From an uncultured Campylobacteraceae bacterium (GTDB taxonomy: Bacteria > Campylobacterota > Campylobacteria > Campylobacterales > Arcobacteraceae), in NCBI GenBank assembly GCA_913057765.1, contig CAJXPH010000015.1, positions 1-21,887 of the forward strand: 21,887 nt of DNA, given 5' to 3'. Numbering within the stretch: position 1 is the first letter of the stretch; every line of letters begins with the position of its first letter. The notes beneath the pieces are model-generated. The model worked only from the letters and a program-made list of their open reading frames with translations. It was not told the DNA's origin and ran no database searches. Position numbers and translations under genes: made by a program. Of the stretch, positions 15,466 to 21,887 are shown piece after piece.

Positions 15466-15558
15466 ATGAAAAATAAAAAGATATTTTGTTTAGAAGAGAA
15501 AGAGTTCTCTTCTAGCAGCGCATCAAGTTCACTTTTTATTTTTTCAAAGGTTAAATAA
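15466..15558 (+). CDS. Possible serine-rich mini-ORF (30 codons) upstream of purF
   Basis: An open frame between dapB and purF encodes 30 residues beginning MKNKKIFCLEEKEF. It contains the serine-rich run SSSSASSS, seven serines in eight residues using several codon types. Its TAA stop directly abuts the purF ATG, in the same frame (TAA-ATG). No good Shine-Dalgarno precedes its ATG (only A-rich sequence), so translation is doubtful. It contains the 10-bp hairpin at 15491-15514 and the purF ribosome site. It could be a leader peptide or chance. I do not recognise it. Confidence 0.25.
   Translation: MKNKKIFCLEEKEFSSSSASSSLFIFSKVK
15491..15514 (+). promoter_or_regulatory. Hairpin in the dapB-purF intergenic region
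   Basis: A perfect 10-bp stem TAGAAGAGAA / TTCTCTTCTA with loop AGAG. No T-run follows at once (GCAGCGC comes next; T-rich sequence appears about 18 bases later), so this is not a standard terminator. It may be a processing or attenuation element between dapB and purF. Confidence 0.5.
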
Positions 15559-16908
15559 ATGTGTGCGATAGTTGGAATTTACGGAAATGATAACGCTGCT
15601 AGATTAGCCTCTTTGGCTCTATTTTCTATGCAACATAGAGGTCAAGAAGCAACTGGTATTAGTTCTTCTTGCCAAGGCAAGATATTTACTAAAAAAGATA
15701 GAGGTTTAGTCTCTGAAGTGTTTAATGAAGATGCCTTACAATACTTAAAAGGTAATATGGCAATTGGTCATAATAGATACTCAACTGCTGGTGGAGATTC
15801 TATTTTAGATGCGCAACCTGTATTTGCAAAATATAAATTAGGTGAAATATCTATTGTTCATAATGGGAACTTAATTAATAAAAAAGAAATAAGAGATGAA
15901 TTAATTGATAAAGGTGCAATTTTCCAAACGGGAATGGATACTGAAAATTTAATTCATTTAATAGCTAAGAACTCTAAAGAGAGATTAAGAGAGAGAATTA
16001 CTGAAGCTTTAGAGAAAACTGTTGGAGCTTACTGTTTTATTATTCAGTCTAGAAATAAACAATTTGTTATTCGTGATAGATATGGTATTAGACCTCTGTC
16101 TTTAGGAAAAATTAAATCAGGTGGTTATATTGTTGCTAGTGAAACTTGTGCCTTTGAATTAGTAGATGCTGAGTTTGTTAGAGATGTTAAACCTGGTGAA
16201 ATGTTAATTTTTAGTGAAGATTATGAAGAACCAGAATCAATTCAACTTTTTGAACCTGAGTTTAGACCTTGTGCTTTTGAATATGTATACTTTGCACGTC
16301 CTGATTCTTTAATAGATGGTAAAACAGTTTATGAAACTAGAGAAAATATGGGAAAAAACTTAGCTAGAAATGATAAAAATAGTGAAATTAAATATGATAT
16401 GGTTGTTCCTGTGCCAGACTCTGGTGTTCCTGCAGCATTAGGTTATGCAGCTCAAAGTGGTGTACCATTTAAATACGGAATTATTAGAAATCACTATGTT
16501 GGAAGAACATTCATTGAACCTACACAAGAGATGAGAAGTATGAAAGTTAAAATGAAACTTTCGCCTATGAGATCTTTAATTGAAGGTAAATCTCTTTTAG
16601 TAATTGATGATTCAATTGTTCGAGGAACAACTTCAAAAAGAATAGTAAGAATGTTAAAAGATGCAGGTGCTAAAGAAGTTCACTTTAGAGTTGCAAGTCC
16701 AGAAATTAAATTTCCTTGTTATTATGGTATTGATACACCTAATAAAGAAGAGTTGATTTCTAATAATATGTCTAAAGATGAGGTTCGAGAATATATCGAA
16801 GCTGATACTTTAGAATACCTATCTGTTGAAGACTTAGTTAATTCAATTGGTCCAGACAGAAATTATGCATTAGAAAGTTTCGATGGTGACTATTTCGTTA
16901 AAAAGTAA
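15559..16908 (+). CDS. purF: Amidophosphoribosyltransferase
   Basis: First committed step of purine synthesis: transfers ammonia from glutamine to PRPP, giving 5-phosphoribosylamine. The protein has 449 residues. C2, directly after the initiator Met, is the class II glutamine amidotransferase nucleophile, so there is no propeptide. Glutaminase motifs include HRGQEATGI (26-34), IGHNRYSTAG (69-78) and IVHNGNL (99-105). The phosphoribosyltransferase PRPP loop VIDDSIVRGTTS lies at 348-359. C239 and C387 align with two iron-sulfur ligands of Bacillus-type PurF, but the C-terminal CxxC pair is missing. The start has AAAGG about 8 bases upstream. The 3' end overlaps the radical SAM gene by 26 bases. 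Confidence 0.96.
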   Translation: MCAIVGIYGNDNAARLASLALFSMQHRGQEATGISSSCQGKIFTKKDRGLVSEVFNEDALQYLKGNMAIGHNRYSTAGGDSILDAQPVFAKYKLGEISIVHNGNLINKKEIRDELIDKGAIFQTGMDTENLIHLIAKNSKERLRERITEALEKTVGAYCFIIQSRNKQFVIRDRYGIRPLSLGKIKSGGYIVASETCAFELVDAEFVRDVKPGEMLIFSEDYEEPESIQLFEPEFRPCAFEYVYFARPDSLIDGKTVYETRENMGKNLARNDKNSEIKYDMVVPVPDSGVPAALGYAAQSGVPFKYGIIRNHYVGRTFIEPTQEMRSMKVKMKLSPMRSLIEGKSLLVIDDSIVRGTTSKRIVRMLKDAGAKEVHFRVASPEIKFPCYYGIDTPNKEELISNNMSKDEVREYIEADTLEYLSVEDLVNSIGPDRNYALESFDGDYFVKK

Positions 16909-17881
16909 AAATATATTTAAAAATGATTTAAAAGAAGTACTTACAATTGGTAGATATTTCAGACGTGAGTTTGGAGAAACAGTTTATAAAGTACCCATTT
17001 CAATAGGTGGATTCACGTGTCCTAATATTGATGGTACTGTAGCAAAGGGTGGTTGTACTTTTTGTGAAAACGATTCTTTTTCTCCTAATCTACAAGAGAA
17101 GAAACCATCTTTCAAATTAAATCCAAGAGTGGATGAAAATCCTTTTTTAGACAAACAACTACAACAGTTACAAATGCAATTTGATGCAACAAAAGAAAGA
17201 CTTGGAAATAAATTTGGATCAAAAAAATTTATTGTTTATTTTCAATCTTTTACAAATACTTATGCTCCTCTTGATACTTTAAAAGCTTTATATGAAAAAG
17301 CACTTAGTTTTGATAATGTTATTGGTCTTTCAATTGGTACAAGAACAGATTGTATGACAGACGAAATATTAGATTTTCTAGAAGAATTATCAAAAGATAA
17401 AGAAATTTGGGTTGAGTATGGTATTCAATCTTTTTATGATTCAACTTTAGAAAAAATAAATCGTGGTGATGATGCTTCTAATATGAGAAAATGGATTAGA
17501 AAAACAAAAGAAAGAAATTTAAAAGTTTGTGGACATTTAATTTATGGGCTTCCTGATGAAGACCAAGAAATGATGTTAGAAACATTTAATCAAACAATTG
17601 CTTTAGATATTGATTCCATTAAATTTCACCCTTTATATGTTGTTAAAAATACACTGCTAACAAAAGATTTTAAACAAGGTAAGTTTACACCAATCTCAGA
17701 AGAACTATATGTTGACACAGTTGTAAAGTCAATTAAAAATCTTCCTGATAATGTATCTGTTCAAAGAGTAACTGCGGGAATTGATGATAGTAGTTTACTT
17801 TCTCCTGATTGGTGTAGAAATAAACATCAACAAATTCAGAAAATAAAGAAAGCTTTAATTAAAGAGGGTTTGAAATACTAA
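16883..17881 (+). CDS. YhcC-type radical SAM protein (TIGR01212-like)
   Basis: A 332-residue radical SAM protein of the conserved YhcC family, whose reaction is not firmly known. The cluster-binding cysteines are in CPNIDGTVAKGGCTFC: C46, C58 and C61, the unusual C-x11-C-x2-C spacing of this family instead of CxxxCxxC. Family segments FQSFTNTYAP, SIGTRTDC, EYGIQSFYDSTLEKINRG and HLIYGLPDE follow. The start at 16883 overlaps the purF end by 26 bases; GTG at 16886 is the next codon and equally possible, and no strong Shine-Dalgarno decides. The overlap suggests co-translation with purF, though a functional link to purine synthesis is not implied. Last gene of the trxB-dapB-purF run, followed by a bidirectional terminator. 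Confidence 0.92.
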   Translation: MVTISLKSKNIFKNDLKEVLTIGRYFRREFGETVYKVPISIGGFTCPNIDGTVAKGGCTFCENDSFSPNLQEKKPSFKLNPRVDENPFLDKQLQQLQMQFDATKERLGNKFGSKKFIVYFQSFTNTYAPLDTLKALYEKALSFDNVIGLSIGTRTDCMTDEILDFLEELSKDKEIWVEYGIQSFYDSTLEKINRGDDASNMRKWIRKTKERNLKVCGHLIYGLPDEDQEMMLETFNQTIALDIDSIKFHPLYVVKNTLLTKDFKQGKFTPISEELYVDTVVKSIKNLPDNVSVQRVTAGIDDSSLLSPDWCRNKHQQIQKIKKALIKEGLKY

Positions 17882-17895
17882 AAGAGGTTTAGTAT

Positions 17896-17929
17896 AAAAT
17901 AGATACTAGGAAAAACCTAGTACTATTTT
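17896..17929. terminator. Bidirectional terminator between the radical SAM and LysR genes
   Basis: A long stem with a single bulged A (17903): AAAATAG plus TACTAGG (17896-17910) pairs with CCTAGTA plus CTATTTT (17916-17929), around a 5-base A loop. T-rich sequence follows on the plus strand (ATTTTTAATAG) and on the minus strand (CTATTTTATAC). It overlaps the LysR stop codon (17923-17925) and serves both convergent genes. Confidence 0.85.
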
Positions 17930-18819
17930 ATTTTTAATAGATAATCAACAACATTTTCTATAAATGCATCGTGTTTTCTATCTTTTCTATATGCTATATA
18001 TAACTTTCTTGTCATATTATGATTACCAATTCTTGATTCATATAAAGCATCTGCTTTTAATAGTGATTCTATGGCATTTCTTGATACAATCGATACTGTT
18101 GGTGTTTCATTTTTATCTGAATGTAAAACTGTTTGTACAATAGTAGTAGCACTTGTTACTTCAGAAGTTACATCAAATGTATCACAATCTGGGTAATTAG
18201 CTCTTTCTAAAGATTCTTTAAATATTAATCTAGTATTTGAATCTGGATTTCTACATACCCATTTATAAGATAGTAAATCTGCTGCTTTAGCTTTAGCAGG
18301 TAGTTTTTGATTTGAGAAGATTACAATTTCATCTTCCATCCACTCTCTATAAATAATATTTTCATCTTGAATATAGTTTTCTACTAAAGCCATATCAATT
18401 TTTTTATCTAATAAATCCTCAATTGCTTTATGGGAAACAGAAACATTAATTGATACATCGTTATTGATATTTTCTTTTAAGTTATTTAAAAATCTTGGTA
18501 GAATATAATTACCAATAATAAATGATGCACCAAATACAAAAGTTACATCTTTATTCATAATTTTCAACACTTCTTTTTCTGCATTATTTACACATCTTTC
18601 TATCTTCTGTGCAATAGCATACAACATTTGACCTTCTTTAGTAAGTCTTATACCATTTTTCTTTCTGTCAACAACCTGTACATCTAAATATTCTTCAATA
18701 AATTTCATCTGTTGTGTAACAGCTGGCTGAGAAATACCAAGTTTTGCAGAAGCTTTTGAAAAGGACTTTTCTCTTACTACTGTTAAAAACGTTTCGAGTT
18801 TTGCAAAATCTGTTAACAT
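17923..18819 (-). CDS. LysR-family transcriptional regulator
   Basis: A 298-residue regulator of normal family length. The N-terminal winged helix-turn-helix (about 3-62) contains FSKASAKLGISQPAVTQQMK followed by the linker helix region, and an effector-binding domain with two periplasmic-binding-like lobes fills about 90-295. ATG at 18819 has AAAGG about 9 bases upstream. It is divergent from uvrD, with 118 bases between; TATAAT on the minus strand (18847-18852) is a good -10. An inverted repeat TTTAT-AC-ATAAA (18863-18874) lies in the shared region and could be an autoregulatory site. LysR regulators often act on the divergent neighbour, but control of a helicase gene would be unusual. The effector and targets cannot be told from sequence. 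Confidence 0.93.
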   Translation of the reverse strand: MLTDFAKLETFLTVVREKSFSKASAKLGISQPAVTQQMKFIEEYLDVQVVDRKKNGIRLTKEGQMLYAIAQKIERCVNNAEKEVLKIMNKDVTFVFGASFIIGNYILPRFLNNLKENINNDVSINVSVSHKAIEDLLDKKIDMALVENYIQDENIIYREWMEDEIVIFSNQKLPAKAKAADLLSYKWVCRNPDSNTRLIFKESLERANYPDCDTFDVTSEVTSATTIVQTVLHSDKNETPTVSIVSRNAIESLLKADALYESRIGNHNMTRKLYIAYRKDRKHDAFIENVVDYLLKIK

Positions 18820-18911
18820 GATGGTTACCTTTAATTAAATCTAATGATTATAATAACATTTGTTTATACATAAAATTATTAAGAAGCTCAATTAATTTAT
18901 ACAAGTTATGA

Positions 18912-18917
18912 TATAAT
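18912..18917 (+). promoter_or_regulatory. -10 element of the uvrD-truB promoter
   Basis: A consensus TATAAT 20 bases before the uvrD start would start transcription near 18924, leaving a short leader that still includes the GGAGA ribosome site (18929-18933). T/A-rich sequence upstream and no clear -35 fit Campylobacterota sigma-70 promoters. Confidence 0.6.
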
Positions 18918-18937
18918 TTATATTTATTGGAGAAGAA

Positions 18938-20992
18938 ATGTCAGAAAACTTTTTATCATCGTTGAATGAATCTCAACAAAAAGCAGCAAAACACATAGAT
19001 GGTTCTTTGTTGATTTTAGCTGGTGCTGGTTCTGGTAAAACTAAAACAATTACTACAAGATTAGCTTATCTTATCTCAATAGGGATAGACCCAAGTTCTA
19101 TTTTAACTTTAACCTTTACAAATAAAGCTGCAGCAGAAATGAGGGAACGTGCATATTCATTAATTGACCAAGGCTCAATTAATACACCACCTCTTTTATG
19201 TACTTTTCATAAATTTGGATTACTTTTTCTTAAGTTTCATATGAGTGAACTAGATAGAAAAAACAATTTTATAATTATAGATAATGATGATAAGAAAAGA
19301 ATCTTAAAATCTATAGATAAAGAGACTACAACTTCAATTTTGGTTAATGAAATTTCAAAATATAAAAATACACTTTTAACGCCAGAAGAAGCAAAAGTAG
19401 CTGCACAACTAAAACTTTATCAACAAATAGCTGATGTATATGAAAAATATGAAGCATATTTATTAAAAAATAACCTAGTAGATTTTGATGATTTATTACT
19501 ATTACCATATAGAATTTTAGAAAAAAATGAAGACTTAGCAAAAGAAACTAGTCAAAGATATCAATATGTTATGGTAGATGAGTACCAAGATACAAATGAA
19601 TTACAATATAAACTTTTAAGACTTTTATGTACAAATCATAGTAATTTATGTGTTGTTGGTGATGATGATCAATCAATTTATGGATGGCGTGGGGCTACAA
19701 TTAAAAATATTCTTAACTTTACACAACATTTTGAAAATACTACAGTAGTAAAGCTTGAAGAAAATTATAGATCTACAGATACTATCTTAGACCATGCAAA
19801 CCAATTAATAGAACATAATCGTGATAGACTTGGAAAAAAATTAGTTGGGACAAGAGAAAAGGGTGATAGTATCAGAGTCTATGAATCTCATGATGAGAAT
19901 GAAGAGACTAGAAAGTTAATTGATGACATTACTAAACTACTTAATAGTGGTGTAAATGGAAGAGATATTGCAGTATTATTTAGGGTTAATGCACTTTCAA
20001 GATCACTTGAAGAAGGTTTTAATAGAACTGGAATAAACTATAAACTTGTTGGTGGTATGAAGTTCTATGAAAGAGCGGAAATTAAAGATTTAATTGCATA
20101 TTTTAGAATATTAACAAATACTACTGATAATTTTTCATTAAAAAGAGTTGTTAATAAACCAAAGCGTGGAATTGGTAAAACAACAATAGACAAATTAGAT
20201 GCAAAATCGGTAGAATTACAAAAACCAATTTTTTCTATACTAGAAGAATATTCAGCCGATGAGTTAGCTGCTATTGTTGGTAAGAAAAACTCAAGAACCT
20301 TAAAAGTGTTTATGGCTTCAATTATGGATTTAAGAGATATTTTAGAAGAATCAAAAATGAGATTCTTAGACTCTTTTGAAGATACATTTGATTATAGAGC
20401 ATCTTTTGATAAAGTACCTGATGGCTTTGAAAGACAAGCTAATATAGATGAATTTTATGGATATATAAGAGATTACTTTATTCAAAATCCTCATTTAAGT
20501 CTTGATGATTTTTTAAATGAGATTGCTTTAGAATCTGAAAAAGGTGAGTTAACAGAACAAGCTATTTCAATGATGAGTATTCACTCTTCAAAAGGATTAG
20601 AGTATAAACATCTATTTGTTATTGGACTTGAAGAAGGTTTCTTCCCTATTATTGGCGATGGAAGCGATATTGAAGAAGAAAGAAGATTAGGATACGTAGC
20701 AATTACTAGAGCTATGGATAATCTTACTTTATCTTTTGTACATTCTAGATTTTATAAGGGAAAAAGAGCAATGCTTTTAAAAAGTAGATTTTTAAGTGAA
20801 TCTGGACTTATTAAAGGAAGCCTTACTCTTGAAAAACATTCTTCATATAAAAAAGGTGATTTAGTTAAACACAAAATCTTTGGGATGGGAAGAGTTCAAA
20901 AAGCTGGAAAAGCTGGAAAAGATTTCAAATTAACTATTAATTTTGGTGGAACAAGAAGAGACATTCTTTCAAGTTTTGTTGAAAAAATGTAA
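18938..20992 (+). CDS. uvrD: UvrD/PcrA/Rep-type superfamily 1A DNA helicase
   Basis: An ATP-dependent 3'-5' DNA helicase of 684 residues acting in repair and replication restart. SF1 motifs are in order: Q-motif region LNESQQKAA (9-17), Walker A GAGSGKT (29-35), motif Ia TFTNKAAAEM, Walker B DEYQDTN, motif III VGDDDQSIYGWRGA, motif IV LEENYRST, motif V MSIHSSKGLE and motif VI RRLGYVAITRAM. The C-terminal 50 residues (KKGDLVKHKIFGMGRVQ onward) resemble the Tudor-like tail of UvrD and PcrA that contacts RNA polymerase; Rep lacks a clear match, so UvrD/PcrA is the better label. ATG at 18938 follows TTGGAGAAGAA. truB starts 10 bases later and is probably co-transcribed. The uvrD/rep-truB pairing is also seen in Campylobacter jejuni. 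Confidence 0.94.
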   Translation: MSENFLSSLNESQQKAAKHIDGSLLILAGAGSGKTKTITTRLAYLISIGIDPSSILTLTFTNKAAAEMRERAYSLIDQGSINTPPLLCTFHKFGLLFLKFHMSELDRKNNFIIIDNDDKKRILKSIDKETTTSILVNEISKYKNTLLTPEEAKVAAQLKLYQQIADVYEKYEAYLLKNNLVDFDDLLLLPYRILEKNEDLAKETSQRYQYVMVDEYQDTNELQYKLLRLLCTNHSNLCVVGDDDQSIYGWRGATIKNILNFTQHFENTTVVKLEENYRSTDTILDHANQLIEHNRDRLGKKLVGTREKGDSIRVYESHDENEETRKLIDDITKLLNSGVNGRDIAVLFRVNALSRSLEEGFNRTGINYKLVGGMKFYERAEIKDLIAYFRILTNTTDNFSLKRVVNKPKRGIGKTTIDKLDAKSVELQKPIFSILEEYSADELAAIVGKKNSRTLKVFMASIMDLRDILEESKMRFLDSFEDTFDYRASFDKVPDGFERQANIDEFYGYIRDYFIQNPHLSLDDFLNEIALESEKGELTEQAISMMSIHSSKGLEYKHLFVIGLEEGFFPIIGDGSDIEEERRLGYVAITRAMDNLTLSFVHSRFYKGKRAMLLKSRFLSESGLIKGSLTLEKHSSYKKGDLVKHKIFGMGRVQKAGKAGKDFKLTINFGGTRRDILSSFVEKM

Positions 20993-21002
20993 TTAGGAAT
21001 CA

Positions 21003-21853
21003 ATGCAAAAGAAACTATATAATAAAGAACCTCTAAATAAATTAGTTGTAGTAAACAAACCAATGTTTAAAAGTTCAAATTCATATTTAAATCAAATAAA
21101 AAGAAAATATAAAAATAAAAAAGCGGGGTTTTCTGGAACATTAGATCCCTTTGCTTGTGGATGTTTAATTGTTGCTTTTGGGCAATATTCTAAACTATTT
21201 AATTATTTGAAAAAAACTCCTAAAACATATAGAGCTGTAATTTGGTTAGGTGCAACTTCTGAGTCATTTGATATCGAAAATATGATTGATATTAAAGATG
21301 AACAAATAGTTGATATTACTTTATTAAAAAATGAGATAAAAAACTTAATTGGAGAAATAGAATATACTCCTCCAAAATTTTCAGCTAAAAAAATTGATGG
21401 GAAAAGAGCATATGATTTGGCCCGTGCTGGAGAAGAATTTGAAATGAAAAAATCAATTATGAATATAGTTGATACAAAATTTATTTCATATAATCATCCT
21501 TTTATAACTTTTGAATCAACTGTTAGTGAAGGCTCTTATATTAGAAGTTTAGCTCAAATACTGCTTGAAAGAGTAAATAGAGTAGGAACCTTATCTTATT
21601 TAAATAGATTAAATGAGGGTGAATTTTTTTATGATAATGAAAAAGATTTAAATCCATTAGACTATTTAGATTTAAAAGAAAATAATTACTCAGGGACAAA
21701 AGAGTGGTTATTTGATGGTAAAAAAATAGCTATTGATTATTTAGAGATAAAAGAAAATGGAAATTATCTGATAAAATTTGATGATTTTTTTAGTATAATC
21801 CAAATTGAAAATACTGAAGTGAAATATCTTTTAAATAAGGTTCAATTAAATTG
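21003..21853 (+). CDS. truB: tRNA pseudouridine(55) synthase, 3'-truncated by contig end
   Basis: Converts U55 of tRNA to pseudouridine in the T-arm. The open frame from ATG 21003 runs to the end of genomic sequence without a stop, giving about 283 codons. The family signature GFSGTLDPFACGCL (42-55) carries the catalytic aspartate D48, the same number as in E. coli TruB. Further TruB segments are KTYRAVIWLGATSESFD, YTPPKFSAKKIDGKRAYDLAR and EGSYIRSLAQIL. A TAGGA site sits about 6 bases before the ATG and the gene follows uvrD by 10 bases. Reading on past 21853 would enter adapter sequence, so the last in-frame residues of any longer translation are artefact. In related genomes csrA and ispE often follow. 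Confidence 0.95.
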
Positions 21854-21887
21854 CTGTCTCTTATACACATCTCCGAGCCCACGAGAC
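21854..21887 (-). other. Untrimmed Illumina Nextera i7-side adapter (not genomic)
   Basis: CTGTCTCTTATACACATCT (21854-21872) is the reverse complement of the Tn5 mosaic end, and CCGAGCCCACGAGAC (21873-21887) is the Nextera read-2 tail. Genomic sequence ends at 21853. Confidence 0.98.

Noticed and set aside
15455..15558. Purine riboswitch upstream of purF
   Set aside because: Only one simple hairpin is present; there is no three-way junction or recognisable conserved core.
51..21853. CRISPR array, tRNA or rRNA genes, insertion sequences, prophage
   Set aside because: No regularly spaced repeats, cloverleaf-like genes, transposase, integrase or phage genes were seen in either strand.

Overview
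The window is an AT-rich bacterial contig, roughly 30% G+C by eye, from a member of the Campylobacterota, most probably an Arcobacter-like organism. The evidence is a Wolinella-type frdCAB fumarate reductase with a dihaem cytochrome b, an aspA-dcuA-ansB set, sensor kinases with the AHQW H-box common in this phylum, and the uvrD-truB neighbourhood. Bases 1-50 and 21854-21887 are not genome: they are untrimmed Illumina Nextera adapters, so real DNA runs from 51 to 21853. The first gene is cut at its 5' end and the last (truB) at its 3' end.

Layout. (1) 51-4313: two paralogous two-component systems lie tail to tail. A 5'-truncated histidine kinase and its OmpR-type regulator are on the plus strand. 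A full-length kinase with a periplasmic substrate-binding-protein-like sensor and its regulator are on the minus strand. The two regulator genes are separated by 2 bases. (2) 4384-12030, all minus strand: frdC-frdA-frdB, ending in a strong terminator, then aspA-dcuA-ansB. Together they convert asparagine to aspartate (AnsB, exported), exchange C4-dicarboxylates (DcuA), deaminate aspartate to fumarate (AspA) and reduce fumarate with quinol (FrdCAB). (3) 12142-13467, minus: an AGCS-family sodium:alanine/glycine symporter. (4) 13747-17881, plus: trxB-dapB-purF-radical SAM protein, apparently one transcription unit, ending in a bidirectional terminator. (5) 17923-18819, minus: a LysR-type regulator divergent from (6) uvrD/pcrA-type helicase and truB (plus).

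No rRNA, tRNA, CRISPR array, insertion sequence or prophage was seen. No gene-free stretch exceeds 300 bases; the longest are 13468-13746 and 8283-8532, both described below.

The coding content is largely conserved housekeeping and anaerobic-respiration genes. The less expected signals are mostly non-coding: a 20/22-base element shared by the aspA and frdC upstream regions, two ARG-box-like palindromes (upstream of aspA and of the alanine symporter), an inverted repeat masking the frdC ribosome-binding site, a perfect Shine-Dalgarno sequence without a start codon after frdB, and a serine-rich mini-ORF abutting purF. I did not find a clearly new multi-gene system; the inverted two-component duplication is the closest candidate for unusual gene-level biology.
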